Shown here: positions 41,212 to 51,650 of the stretch, in pieces
Position numbering within the stretch: position 1 is the first letter of the stretch
How the letters are laid out: the number at the start of each line of letters is the position of its first letter
From: Oncomelania hupensis
Lineage: Eukaryota; Mollusca; Gastropoda; Littorinimorpha; Pomatiopsidae
DNA length: 64,000 nucleotides
Direction of reading: 5' to 3'
NCBI GenBank assembly: GCA_036898135.1
Contig: CM072514.1
Span: forward strand, 84,509,122-84,573,121
Notes under the pieces: model-generated
What the model saw: the letters and a program-made list of their open reading frames with translations, nothing else
What the model was told of the DNA's origin: nothing
Databases searched by the model: none
Position numbers and translations under genes: made by a program

Positions 41212-41454
41212 ATGATGTTATTATTTAGCAATGTAGGCATTTTATATGTATGTGTTTTGTTGATATTTTATAATGATGTTTGTATTCTATTTTGTTTTTG
41301 TAAACGGGGGTTCGATAAATTGGAGCATAGCCTCAGCGTCCCCTGCGTGGGATGTCTTTATTGTAAAGTGACTGGCTGGTGGAGAGCCTTCAGTTTTACC
41401 ACTAGGGTTGTTTCAGCAGATCTTTTATGCGGATCAGGGGTTGTCCGGTCCTGA
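41212..41454 (+). other. Small frame conserved in R1 copies
   Basis: 80 codons starting MMLLFSNVGILYVCVLL, hydrophobic, then FCFCKRGFDKLEHSLSVPC and VGCLYCKV with CxxC pairs. Near-identical frames occur at 4662-4892 (-), 14154-14420 (-) and 59138-59485 (-). High DNA identity between copies could explain this without protein selection; the frame has no homology that I know. Confidence 0.3.
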
Positions 41455-41525
41455 TTTGGCTCGGAAAAGTCCGCTGGACCTAAAGCAATAATCATGTAGG
41501 TATGTAATGTAATGCTATTTGTGTC

Positions 41526-41787
41526 GTGTCAAGTGAGAAAGAGGGTTCCTCCATAAATGCACACTTCAATAATGGTGAAAGTTGGTGAAGGCACGAGACC
41601 ACAACAGAAGGGGGAGAGAACTGGAGATTGTGAGATTTGGTGACGAAGAGAGAAGAGCGCTGGCAGGGAGGCAACTGGGAGTGTGAAAATTGCAGGAAGT
41701 GACAGAACATTACTCAATAGTCATACGCACCTGTTCATATCTCAACTATATGCCAGGACCACGTGTACAGACCTTCAGTGCAACAAC

Positions 41788-41836
<49 letters not shown>

Positions 41837-41903
41837 AAGAGGGAAAGAGGGAGACAGACAGACAGAAGACAGAGACAGAGACGGAGAGAAAGATAGACGC
41901 AGG

Positions 41904-41979
<76 letters not shown>

Positions 41980-42169
41980 AGGATGCAATCAGGCGTTTTT
42001 CTTTCAATGGAACTCGAAGCGCGGCGATCTGAAAAGATCGCTATTACTGAAGGCGGAACATGAATGCATTTTTATTTATTGAAATATAGATTGACTGACT
42101 GCATTCCATATCATTATTGAAAGGAGTGGAAAGAGTCACACAGAGAGAGTCAGAAAGAGAGAGTCATAC

Positions 42170-42268
<99 letters not shown>

Positions 42269-42598
42269 GTTCTGCTTCTTACCGCCAAGGTATATGTTAT
42301 TTTTAGCGCAAGAACCCTGGCTTGCGGTTGCTATTAATAGGCTCAAAAACTACGGAATTTATTGTTTAAAAAAAAAAGACCTATACGTTTAAAAGATTTA
42401 TTGTTTGTGGCAAGCTTATTTTTCCATGAAGGGGGTGGGGCAGGGTAAGAGGGGACCGCACTCACTGTGAACATTAAAAGGATCTATCGTGGCCAAAGTG
42501 GACCCCTTTAATAAGAAAAATATTTTTTTTTAGTCAGTGTTGCAACAGATTTTATAACTGGAGAGTTATTTTCTTAAGATACGTTTTCATTGGTTAAC
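41526..42598. repeat. Unique DNA with (GA)n and (AAT)n arrays
   Basis: (GA)n at 41791-41833 with GGGA and GACA variants to 41900; (AAT)n at 41905-41977; (GA)n at 42171-42265 with a GGGGGG break. GCGCGGCGATCTGAAA at 42020-42035 resembles GCGGCGATCTG at 13627 and 54247/54918, hinting at a repeat family that follows AAT arrays. No gene. Confidence 0.8.
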
Positions 42599-42660
42599 GT
42601 TTGTTTGTTTGTTTCATTGAACGTCTATTCACCGAAGTGATTTTAGACTAAATCTTCAGA
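42599..42660 (-). mobile_element. I/Nimb-like LINE 3' end, copy A3
   Basis: (TTTG)n, then AACGTCTATTCACCG and AGTGATTTTAGACT, is the reverse complement of the A2 3' terminus at 36697-36745. A strongly 5'-truncated copy, or the rest has decayed. Confidence 0.75.
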
Positions 42661-43142
42661 CACAAATTAGTCCATATTGCAAAAGGTTTATAAGCTTATA
42701 TGCGCTGTGTTCTTATTCTGGGGCGTAATATTAACGATGCCAAATAGATAATTACAACTGCATCATTTAGTTGAATATAAATTTAATCAACAATTTTCAA
42801 GCTGCGACAGGTTAATAATATTCGGAAGTAGAATTACTTTCGAGCTTTGATTCTAAGGATGCAGAAATAAGCAAGAAGTAATTAGAACTATATTTTTCTT
42901 TAACTAGAAATGAATCCCTATTAAATGTTGCCACAGATTTATGTTTGGAGAATGATGTTACTTCGGGCCAAACGCTAACCATGCCTACTAGACAACACTT
43001 TACTAGATTAGAAATGTATATTTTAAAGCAATATCCCTAATTGGCTGCACTTTACGGTTGCCAATATCTTCGTCAAAATCCCCCCATCTACGTAACACTA
43101 TTCTCCGAAAATGAATCTTTTGTAGCATTGAATAGGGACAAT
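42661..43142. other. Unassigned, possibly decayed coding DNA
   Basis: From 42985 the plus strand reads RQHFTRLEMYILKQYP, a stop, then LAALYGCQYLRQNPPIYVTL before RTE-like sequence begins at 43143. It looks protein-like, but I cannot assign it. Confidence 0.25.
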
Positions 43143-43456
43143 AGGTATGGTCACGTCACCAGATCATCAGGCCTTGCAAAGACTATTCTGCAAGGCACAG
43201 TGCAAGGAGGTAGAAGAAGAGGGAGACCAAAAAAGAGGTGGGAGGACAACATTTGAGAATGGACTGGTTTGACACTGAGCGAAGCCATCAGGGCTGCTGA
43301 GGACAGAGAAAGATGGAGTATGCTGGTTAAACCAGAGAGCTATAATAAAGAAAGAGCCTGCTTTGCGTGTAGCCCTACGCTTCTCTGCTTAAAGGTCGTG
43401 TTTGAGCCTTAGTGCAAGGCCGATGGAAATCAACACTTCCGGTTTAGTCTGCAACA

Positions 43457-43504
43457 ATGGATGTGTCAGCAAACTTCATGGGTAACTTCGACGAAATCGT
43501 TGAG
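43457..43504 (+). other. Exon-like start inside the TIR element (tentative)
   Basis: AACAATGG opens MDVSANFMGNFDEIVE, 16 codons, followed directly by a GTTAGA donor-like site. It could be the first exon of a lost transposase or a captured gene piece. No homology or downstream exon was found. Confidence 0.2.
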
Positions 43505-43769
43505 GTTAGAAATATATTCCGTTCTTTTATTTAATATTTTCGTTTTTTGTCCCAAGTAGGTCGATAAATTTATGTTGTCTTATAATTAACCAGTTATTTA
43601 GGGATATTATTATTAGCTACATGTACATGGCTACTAATAATTATAAAGTTTAGCAATAGATAGATAGCGTACTATTACTATGAATTATTATGTATACTAT
43701 TGTCTGGAACATTGCTATAGCATTGTTACCTTTTAAAGAAATAACTTTAATAAATAATTTCAATATAAT

Positions 43770-44118
43770 TTAGATTTTTTTAAAAAGATTTTAAAGCTTT
43801 ATTGTCCCTTTTTATCGGGAAATTCTGGGCCGCCTTACCTGTGGAAGGCGTGGTCGCAGCCTGTGGCGCGCCCAAACCCAACCTACCTAACATTAGTTGT
43901 AATTTTTTGAAATTTAGAAATTCTTTAAATTTTTGAAATTTTTTGAAAAAATACTGGGGAGTACCCGGAGAAAACCCCCGAGACGTTGCCCGAGTCCAAA
44001 GTAAATAATATTCGGAGAAACATAACGCCCCGATGCAGGATCGAACCCACACCTGTCAGGCGTCATTGGTTACAAAACAAGTTAGTCCCGCCTTAGCCCA
44101 CTTGGCCACAACGCTCCT
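43770..44118 (-). mobile_element. tRNA-derived SINE (family T5) nested in the TIR element
   Basis: On the minus strand from about 44118: GTGGCCAAGTGGGCTAAGGC (box A, tRNA-Leu/Ser-like), box B GGTTCGATCC at 44038-44047, a body with GGACTCGGGCAACGTCTCGG and TTTTCTCCGGGTACTCCC, and an A/T-rich 3' end near 43770. The insertion lies wholly within 43333-44334. Confidence 0.8.
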
Positions 44119-44514
44119 GCTTACTGCGTATGAAACATTCTTCCTTAAAATGCCTAGAACAGATTGTCGCATTAGTATTTCGGCATTTTGTAAGTATACC
44201 ACCACTGTCACCGTGTCATGTACTGTCAAAACATAAAATCGGATGTTTCCATTTCTACCGGACTTTGACGCATGCGCGGTGAGAGATTTTTGTCCGCTAC
44301 GCAAAGCAGGCTCTCTCTTTATTCCAGCTCTCTGGTTAAACGATCATCTGTGGTGTCCTTAAGACCTCAGGGTTACGGGACAGGACAGGATAGGACAGGA
44401 TAGGATAGGAATAGGGACTCGTCGCCATCAACAACCAGCGCAACCAACATAACCCGCTCCACTTTAGTACGTCTGCTATGATCTAAACTAACATCTGTTG
44501 TGTACGAGTTAAAA

Positions 44515-44812
44515 TAATAACAAATATGGACATAAGACGAAGAAATGCTCATTTCCACAAATATAAGACAAAACGACACAACAGTCTTTGCCGACAAAGC
44601 CGAGACAAAAAGACACATTGCCGACACAGCGGAGACAAAACGACACTTTGCTGACAAAGACGAGACAAAACGACACTTTGCCGACAAAGAGTCGCTTTGT
44701 CTCGGCTGTATCGGCAATATGTCTTTTTGTCTCGGTTTTGTCGGGAATGTGTTGTTTTGTCTCGGCTTTGTCGAAATTAGCATTCCTTTGGCTTATCTGC
44801 ATATTTGTTTCT
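44515..44812. repeat. Palindromic minisatellite: ~30 bp repeats in two inverted arms
   Basis: The left arm (44515-44690) has about four units of CCGACAAAGCCGAGACAAAA-type sequence. At about 44692 the array turns over, and the right arm (to 44812) carries the reverse complement, TTTTGTCTCGGCTTTGTCG. Outer flanks also pair (ACAAATATG...CATATTTGT; AATGCT...AGCATT). The whole is one ~130-150 bp imperfect inverted repeat. Confidence 0.9.
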
Positions 44813-45410
44813 TATTATGATATGGGTGACTTTTGCACGCTTAGCAGTTCTCTGTTTTATTCCATTTGTGTAAAACATCGAACAAATATTACTCCAGGAT
44901 CACTCCAAGTACAACACAGAGACTTACCCGAAGAGCTAAATTCTAAACTAGCCTGCCTATGCTATGCTGTGCTACGAAACTGTTGGCGGTTTCGTACATA
45001 AAACTGAGTCTCCCATTCTCCCCAAACTGTTGATGGTCAGTATGAAAATGGAGTCGCGGTTTGTCAATAAGTGTACTGTGTCCACCGAAGGGTCAGCTAA
45101 TTGGCTGTGACAGCCACAATAGCCGCGACAGGACATAGCCCACGTTGTAACCCCTCGCAGAATCGTAATGACCATATGATATCCTCTAGTTACCCCTTTA
45201 CTCAACCCCCGCCCCCCCCCTCCTCACTCCCACCGCAACACCGCTTCAACATCCTCTATGCGCATGAGTGACAAAAATTTTATTCCAAACATTAATACAG
45301 CAACACAGTACGCCAAGAAACTCCATTGAGTGCTCGGATACATGTTAACAACTGAATGTCAACATGTCCATTTTTGTTTGTGCAATATTCCTGTATACTT
45401 TTCTGCAGTT
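44813..45410. other. Unassigned sequence
   Basis: A C-rich stretch lies near 45210-45240; no gene recognised. Confidence 0.4.
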
Positions 45411-45740
45411 CTTGTTTACTTCTATATGTTTTTGTATCTCCATCGACCCACTCCCTTTATTTTGGCAACACCCCTCCCCCCTTTACCTCCCTCCCTGCAT
45501 GGGCCAGGAACCTTATTTAATACTTTTTGATGGTGTTTTATGAAATAAATATTGTGTGTATATGCGAGGATATAAGGGTAGCTGTGTTCTATGGCCTTGT
45601 TATATTTTTGTTCTCTTGTTCCATGTCTTTGCCAACATTGTATTGTGACACTTGACAAATTGACTTGACTTGAGTTGACTTGAGAGGATAGAGAATTCTT
45701 GACTTGACTTGACTTGCTTGAGTTGACTTGATACATAAGG
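45411..45740 (+). mobile_element. Probable retroposon 3' end with (TTGAC)n tail
   Basis: GTGTTTTATGAAATAAATAT (polyadenylation-like) near 45530-45550 is followed by TATTGTGACACTTGACAAAT and a degenerate (CTTGA)n array at 45655-45735. The layout is like a LINE 3' UTR and tail, but no coding part is seen. Confidence 0.4.
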
Positions 45741-46580
45741 ACAAAGTTCCCAAGTTTCCTCACACTGCCTCCACCCAATGAACCTAAACATTGTAAACTG
45801 CGGCAATGCTGTTATAGCATCGATGCTGCAATGCCTTGCAAGGTGAATACTCTCATCAATCCATTGAACAATTCATACAAATTCAATTTACTTTATTCAC
45901 ACAATATCACTGCCATCTGCGTCGCATTTGTATATAAAACACAACACAAGAATAAAAAAATTCTTAAAAACGAACACTTACATATAAAAAATATTAAATT
46001 TACAGATTGTTCATTTTCTTACCAAACACATATATACGTTGTACACCCCTGTCATAGTGTAAATAACAACAAAAAACCACACAAAAACACCATAGAGCAA
46101 TATAAAAACATATAAACAACATTTTATTTTAAAAGTCCATTATAATATTTACTAAATATAGTAATTATTGCACTACAAAATATAAACACATATCAGACAC
46201 AAGCAATTAACAGGACAACCACACCAAAAGGCACACAAAAAAACACACATCATACATTAGATAATATTTAACATATCCTGTAGTTGCACAATATATATAA
46301 CATAATTGGTTATATTTTAAACATATTGATGAACATTTAAACATTGATGGAATAAACACCACACACACATCACACACACTCACACATATTCATTATGTTC
46401 ATATAATATAGGTTGGTTTTTGTGAACAACTCATCACTCTCATCTCATCCTCATCAACTACATCATTATTATTCATCATCACTATCATCATAACATCATC
46501 TACTTAATACATAACGCGATCAGCAACTAGCACCCACAAATCAAACTCAGCATCAAGATAAGAACCGAAAAGAATGTGGA
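45741..46580. other. AT-rich unassigned sequence
   Basis: Low-GC DNA rich in ACACA and TATAT words. The 94-codon frame at 45831-46115 shows no known motif. Confidence 0.4.
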
Positions 46581-47395
46581 AGATGAAAATGATGATGATT
46601 GATGATATGATGATGATGAGATGATGATGTTGATGATGAAGAAGGAATGATGAGGATGATTATGATGATGATGATGATGATGATGAGATGATTGTGTTGA
46701 TGATGATATGAGACAAGACTTACATAGATTCAGCTGGATGGTATGTATACAATGTTATGTTCTAGCGAGACTCTAATACAAATGTGAGTCAGATTATATA
46801 GCGTAGCTAAATTCATTAAGAAGACTGAGCTACAATACAAGATAAGAAAAATGAAACTTTTAAGCACCATGATTTTAGTATACAACTTGGACATCGAAAT
46901 CGATGTAGCTAAGGATGTAAAGTTCTTATAGTGATCGATTAGAATTATGAATGATAATGAAGTACATGAGAAATGATGATGATGATATGAGATACATTGA
47001 GATGATGATGTAAATGATGTGTGTGATTCTGATTTTTTGTCGAGACATAATGAAGAAGTCGAAGAGTTGAAGAAGATTTTTAGATGATCGTAATAGACTG
47101 ACTGGGTGGTCTGATGATTGTTGTAATAGGAAGATTCAGAAGACAAGATGATGATGAGAAGAAGAGAAATGAATGAAGAAGAATGATGATGAAGATGATA
47201 TGAAGGAAGAGAAGAAGAAGAAGAAGAGAAGAAGAAGAAGAAGAAGAAGAAGAAGAAGAGAAGAAGAAGAAGGGAAGAAGAAGAAGAAGATGATGATGAT
47301 GATGTGATGAAAGAAGAAGAAAAAAAGGATGATGATGAAGGAGAAGAAGAAGAAGAAGAAGAAGAAGAAGAAGAAGAAGAAGGAAGAATATGAAC
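46580..47395 (+). repeat. (GAT)n and (GAA)n low-complexity region
   Basis: GATGATGAT at 46585-46710 and 46970-47010, and GAAGAA tracts at 47200-47290 and 47338-47385. The 246-codon minus frame (46730-47470) is mostly Ser/Leu/Phe from these triplets and is rejected as a gene. Confidence 0.9.
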
Positions 47396-47883
47396 TGACG
47401 ATGACGACGACATACGATTATTAAATTTAGAATGAAAGTGAGTGTCGGAGAAATACAAGAGAAGACACAATCGAATCAGCGGATTTGTTCAAAGCCTAAA
47501 TGAATAATTGTGGGTATTACACAATTTAGCTTAAGAGTATAGGCATTGAGCATTTGAGCTAAAAATGATTAAATAAATAAATGGTTGACTGTTGAGTTGA
47601 GTGTTATGTAACGTGATTCTGTCGTGCACTATTGTGACAAACAATTTGGCATAAGGTCATATTACTTGTATTATACTGACATTGTTGTTGGTGATATAGG
47701 TGGTCGATATTTTTTTGATGTTTGGGATTGTTACCATTCGGTTAAGCAAATCTTCCAACTCACGTGTCTAATCGGGGGGATTCGAATCAGCGACTTTAAG
47801 TTGTTTGATTGTACCAGTATGTGACAACTGGGGTTAGAATAGGGGGTGGGTTAGCACTAAGTGAAATCTCTAATGATTGAATT
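47396..47883. other. Unassigned sequence
   Basis: No gene or named repeat recognised. Confidence 0.4.
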
Positions 47884-48058
47884 TATTGCGACAAACAACA
47901 ACGGGAGTTGACTCAAATGTACATTGAGTTACTCTCTTGAGGGTGGGGAAGTAAAGCAGCGAGTTGTTGGGCATACCCTCATGAGTTGGCTCGATAAGTG
48001 TGATCTCCAACAGCTGCTACGGCCACGGCTAAGGTATCAATTACCTTTTTTTTTATGT
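47884..48058 (+). mobile_element. 5S-derived SINE copy S5, 5'-truncated and diverged
   Basis: GCGACAAACAACAACG, then GAGTTACTCTCTTGAGGGTG, GATAAGTGTGATCTCCAACA and a T-rich end match the body of S1. The tRNA/5S head is missing. Confidence 0.8.
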
Positions 48059-48059
48059 C

Positions 48060-48440
48060 TACAGTTAACCCTACTGACGCAGAGGATTAGTCACCAATTT
48101 CCTATGCCGATGGTCGCGGGTTCTATTCCCGCAAGGGGCGAACGTATGTGACTTAGGTAAATTGAGGTCACGAGGGTCTTTCCTCCCTCCTTTTTTTACT
48201 GGACGCAGTCAATATAAAATATACAAAAATGTTTGAATTTTTTTTAATTTTGCGATCTTTGCCTTTACATGCCTTTGAGTGATGGATGTGTATTTATTGT
48301 GTGTGTGAGATGAGACAGTGAGCGTATTGTTGTACAGATTGCCGCGCTTGAGCCTGACATTGATTGTGGGAAGGCGCTATAATAGCCAGTATTATTATGA
48401 TTATGATTATGATATGATTATGATTATGATTATAGTAGTA
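48060..48440 (+). mobile_element. tRNA-derived SINE (family T4) with ATTATG tail
   Basis: Box A-like CTGACGCAGAGGATTAGTCA and box B-like GCGGGTTCTATTCCCGC near 48117-48133. The body ends GGGAAGGCGCTATAATAGCC followed by an (ATTATG)n tail at 48388-48436. Confidence 0.65.
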
Positions 48441-50354
48441 GTAGTTATACTACCCTTTAATATGCGATAGTCTTCGTCTTCGCGCAGCCAAGCCCTGTTT
48501 CAAAGGAGCCTGACAGCGAAGTGAGTGTTGGAAATTGAATAATTTTTTGATATTGTTTAATAAGCCGTGAAGATATCCTAGAGTAATTGTTTTGCCTATT
48601 ACTAAAAACACCTGGCTAGCCAGCCCACATTTTCAAACACTAAGCAGCTACCAAGAGGGAGGAGAATCGAGAATAGTTTAAAAAACAAGATGCTCGTAGG
48701 ATTTGAAAGGTTGATAACATAGACCCTCATCTCAGACAGCAAAGACAAAAAAAAATTCAAAAAAATGTTGAAAAAATGCAAGTAGTTCCAAAGTTATGCA
48801 CAGCACTGTAATGCCATTAGAACACATTAAAAGGCTTCCAGAATTCTGGAACATGTAACATCAATAGACTAAATGTGGTTGCGATTAAAAAAAGTGGTTG
48901 CGCAATTAAGTGGTTACGTGTGTACGTGTCTCTGTTTAGAGGGTACGTGTATTGGGATTTTTGCTGACGCAGTCCATTTCTGTTACTAAGTGAAGAGTTG
49001 AGAAATTTTTTTGTCGCCGTTTTTGATCTTCTGCACAATCTGTAAATGATTATTATTCCTTTCTAAATTTCCACGTTTGAGCTGCTCGTGGGATGAATGT
49101 ACGTTAAAAGAGACAACTGAGCAGAATGGGTGGGTGTGGGCAGTCTTTGTAAAATGTTCTTCGTGTGGGTATGGGTGATGGAAAAGTTTTTGAAAATCAC
49201 AGGGACCAGCTGTGGGAGTGCAGATAGATCTTTGATTTAGAAGCGTTTGCGGAACTCTCTTTTCCTTCAGCTTAAACCGTGTATGTTTATAAGCTGAGTG
49301 TTATCTTTGTTTGTAAAAAATCGTCGCCTCCGACGAGGCGATTAAATGAATGTACAGCGAACATGGTTAGGTACTATAAATAAATACCTATCGTCCCTAT
49401 ACGCTTATGTGTCCCTAATCTACTATTCTTTATTTGAGTAGTGTATGTATGTAATAAGACTAACCGCGACTGGGTAATTAGTACGAGTAGTTTCACGCGT
49501 GGTAAAAAAGATCATAATCACCCCAGGGCCTCTCTAGAGTGCTGACGTTACGTTATAATTACTCTCGGGGTGTGCAACGCTGTTACGTAGTGGGACGGCG
49601 GCGATTAGGTTCTTTAGTGTGGGTTTTCATGAAGAGATTGTTTGTGAATGGTATAGGTGTGGTTTTTAAATTTCATGAAGATGTGAAAGATTTTGTATGT
49701 AGACGGTTTATGTGTGGGGAAAAATGGTTTTTAAGTTTAAATTTTGATTAATTAAGTGTTGGTTTAATTCTGAGTGTGTTTACGGGTTGCAAAAATGAAG
49801 GGATACGTGTTTTTTTGGATGAAGGCTGGACATATTGTATTGTTGTGAATTAAAAGTTTCTTGCAATCATTTTACTTTAGTGATGTAAATTAAAACATAG
49901 TGTTGAAGGTCCACCAGGGATTACAAAATAAAGGGTATCCCGGACCATGCTGAAAATACACTCTATTTTAAAACTGGAACAGAACAACTTACATCTAGAT
50001 TTCAAAGGCATCACGGCTGATTTGCTATTGAGAATATATAATATATTTATAACACACTTACATGTATAATAGTTTTAATAGAACTAATTAATATGTAATG
50101 ATTTGGCAGAATTTGTTCTTGACAGGGTTGAGAAAGGTCATGGAATTTAGTGAAGGTATTGGGAATTTAGGGTGATGAAAAAATAAAAATAATTTAAAGA
50201 GGAAAGTATGAATATATAATGAAAGACATGGTTAAAGCACTAGGGATCTATTATATCATTATGACTAACAGACTATCTATACATCTATTTTCTTTCATTT
50301 ATGTTTCTATACTTAATATTGTTATAACATATATTTTAATTGAATAATTTATAC
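48441..50354. other. Unassigned 1.9 kb
   Basis: No convincing gene. A short perfect stem, TCGCCTC-CGAC-GAGGCGA, lies near 49325-49343. The 70-codon frame at 49539-49751 and the others are unremarkable. No repeat family from elsewhere in the window is seen. Confidence 0.45.
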
Positions 50355-50668
50355 TTATATTTATCTATCTATCTAATGAATAATCTATCTAATCTATCTA
50401 TCTATCTAGATCTATCTAACTTAATCTATATACTAAATCTATCTATCTATTTATCTAATAATATAATAGCTCTTTAAAGAAGAGACACTCAAGGATCGAC
50501 GGTACTTGTGGTATATCATTCGTATTCAAATAAAAATAAGTTACTAAAATTTTATAAGACAATTATAGACGTAGTAATGCGCTAATGCACATCAATGAAT
50601 CCAAATAATTATAAGCTTAATCAAAGGTATAGCATGATTAATAATCATAATAACAACAACAACAACAA

Positions 50669-50714
<46 letters not shown>

Positions 50715-50900
50715 AATGATAATAATATTTGTCATAAATTTCTTTCTCTGTCATTGCCTTTCACGATTGTTACTTTTTATTATCTGCTTGAATCTTTATC
50801 ATTGTTGGTTTTTTTTGTGTGTTTTTTTTTACTCTGTGTGTGTTATTTATTTATTGTACACTCGTTTAGAGCTGTCAAGATTAGGCCTTTGGAAATGTTG

Positions 50901-50947
<47 letters not shown>
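50355..50947 (+). repeat. (ATCT)n, (AAC/AAT)n and (TAC)n microsatellites in AT-rich DNA
   Basis: Degenerate ATCT at 50360-50460, AAC then AAT at 50651-50712, and TAC at 50900-50947. The interval 50713-50899 is unassigned. Confidence 0.9.
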
Positions 50948-50948
<1 letters not shown>

Positions 50949-50954
50949 GTATTA

Positions 50955-51214
50955 GGTAGTCCAATATCCTTGTGGCCGTAGGGGAGCGTGATGTTGGAGA
51001 TCACACTTATCTTGGGCCAGCGTAATGAGGGTGATGCCCATCTCTCTCCCTCGCTGCTTTACCTTCCCCACCCTTAAGAGAGTAGGTACTCAGTCACAGT
51101 TGAGTCAACTGGGAGCGTTGGTATTTTGTCGCTTCACGTTTAACCGCACTGGACGGTGCTTAACTTGCGACACAGTAGCGAGTGCTCCAACCACTGCGCT
51201 ATCCGACACCCCAA
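50955..51214 (-). mobile_element. tRNA/5S chimeric SINE copy S2
   Basis: Same family as S1 in reverse: the tRNA-like head GGATAGCGCAGTGGTTGG is at the right, the 5S-derived AAGTTAAGCACCGTCC is present, but a deletion removes the GGATGGGTGACC part. TAGTATTA at 50947-50954 and 51215-51222 is a probable 8 bp target duplication. Confidence 0.88.
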
Positions 51215-51218
51215 TAGT

Positions 51219-51221
<3 letters not shown>

Positions 51222-51300
<79 letters not shown>
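51222..51300 (+). repeat. (AAT)n array between inverted SINEs
   Basis: About 26 AAT units joining the heads of S2 (-) and S3 (+). Confidence 0.97.
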
Positions 51301-51586
51301 GTGCAGTGGTTGGAGCACTCTTTACTGTGTCGAAAGTGAAGCACCGTCCGGTGCGGTTAGCACTTGGATGGGTGACCGCTAAGGTGTGAAGCGACAAACA
51401 ACAACGCCCCCAGTTGACTCAACTGTGATTGAGTACCTACTCTCTTGAGGGTGGGGAAGGTAAAGCAGCGAGGGAGAGAGTTGGGCATCACCCTCATTAC
51501 GCTGGCCCAAGATAAGTGTGATCTCCAACATCACGCTCCCCTACGGCCACAAGGCTATGGGACTACCTTTACCTTTTACCTTTACC

Positions 51587-51590
<4 letters not shown>
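51301..51590 (+). mobile_element. tRNA/5S chimeric SINE copy S3
   Basis: Starts within the head (GTGCAGTGGTTGGAGCACTC), contains the 5S control-region segment GGTTAGCACTTGGATGGGTG, and ends in ACCTTTACC-type repeats that lead into (TTA)n at 51588-51649. Confidence 0.9.

Positions 51591-51649
<59 letters not shown>
51588..51649 (+). repeat. (ATT)n array
   Basis: About 20 units, directly after the S3 tail. Confidence 0.97.

Positions 51650-51650
<1 letters not shown>

Larger units (their letters stand above)
40463..41512 (+). mobile_element. R1 retroposon copy d, with nested retroposon, 13 bp target duplication
   Basis: TGCTATTTGTGTC occurs at 40450-40462 and 41513-41525. The sense strand is plus: CCCGTTGGGGTGCCGGGGG, then TATAAATAGTATCCCC, and (after a 462 bp insertion) the rest of R1 to AGTCCGCTGGACCTAAAGCA and an AATG-type tail. 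Without the insert it is about 580 bp. The shared small frame is at 41212-41454 here. Confidence 0.9.
43333..44334. mobile_element. 1002 bp TIR transposon (non-autonomous), 7 bp target duplication
   Basis: Left end CAGAGAGCTATAATAAAGAA continues AGAGCCTGCTTTGCGT. The reverse complement of the right end reads CAGAGAGCTGGAATAAAGAG, then AGAGCCTGCTTTGCGT: a terminal inverted repeat of about 36 bp with three or four mismatches. GTTAAAC flanks it at 43326-43332 and 44335-44341. CAGAG-type ends suggest a hAT- or P-like element, but hAT normally duplicates 8 bp. It holds a nested tRNA-derived SINE and no transposase. Confidence 0.88.
43143..44410 (+). pseudogene. RTE-like LINE 3' end B8, split by a DNA transposon
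   Basis: 43143-43332 codes YGHVTRSSGLAKTILQGTVQ and GGRRRGRPKKRWEDNI, then a TGA where Arg is expected, then WTGLTLSEAI-type codons. 44335-44410 completes the C-terminus and the (GGATA)n tail. The 1002 bp insert between them carries terminal inverted repeats. Confidence 0.9.

Noticed and set aside
44540..44780. CRISPR-like or coding repeat (ETKRHIAD units)
   Set aside because: Units are contiguous without unique spacers and invert halfway; the peptide repeat only mirrors the DNA repeat.
46730..47470. 246-codon minus-strand Ser/Leu/Phe-rich frame
   Set aside because: The composition is explained by GAT and GAA repeats; the non-repeat ends show no motif.
49325..49343. Stem-loop as a transcription terminator
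   Set aside because: A 7 bp stem without a T run in eukaryotic DNA; no transcript ends there that I can infer.
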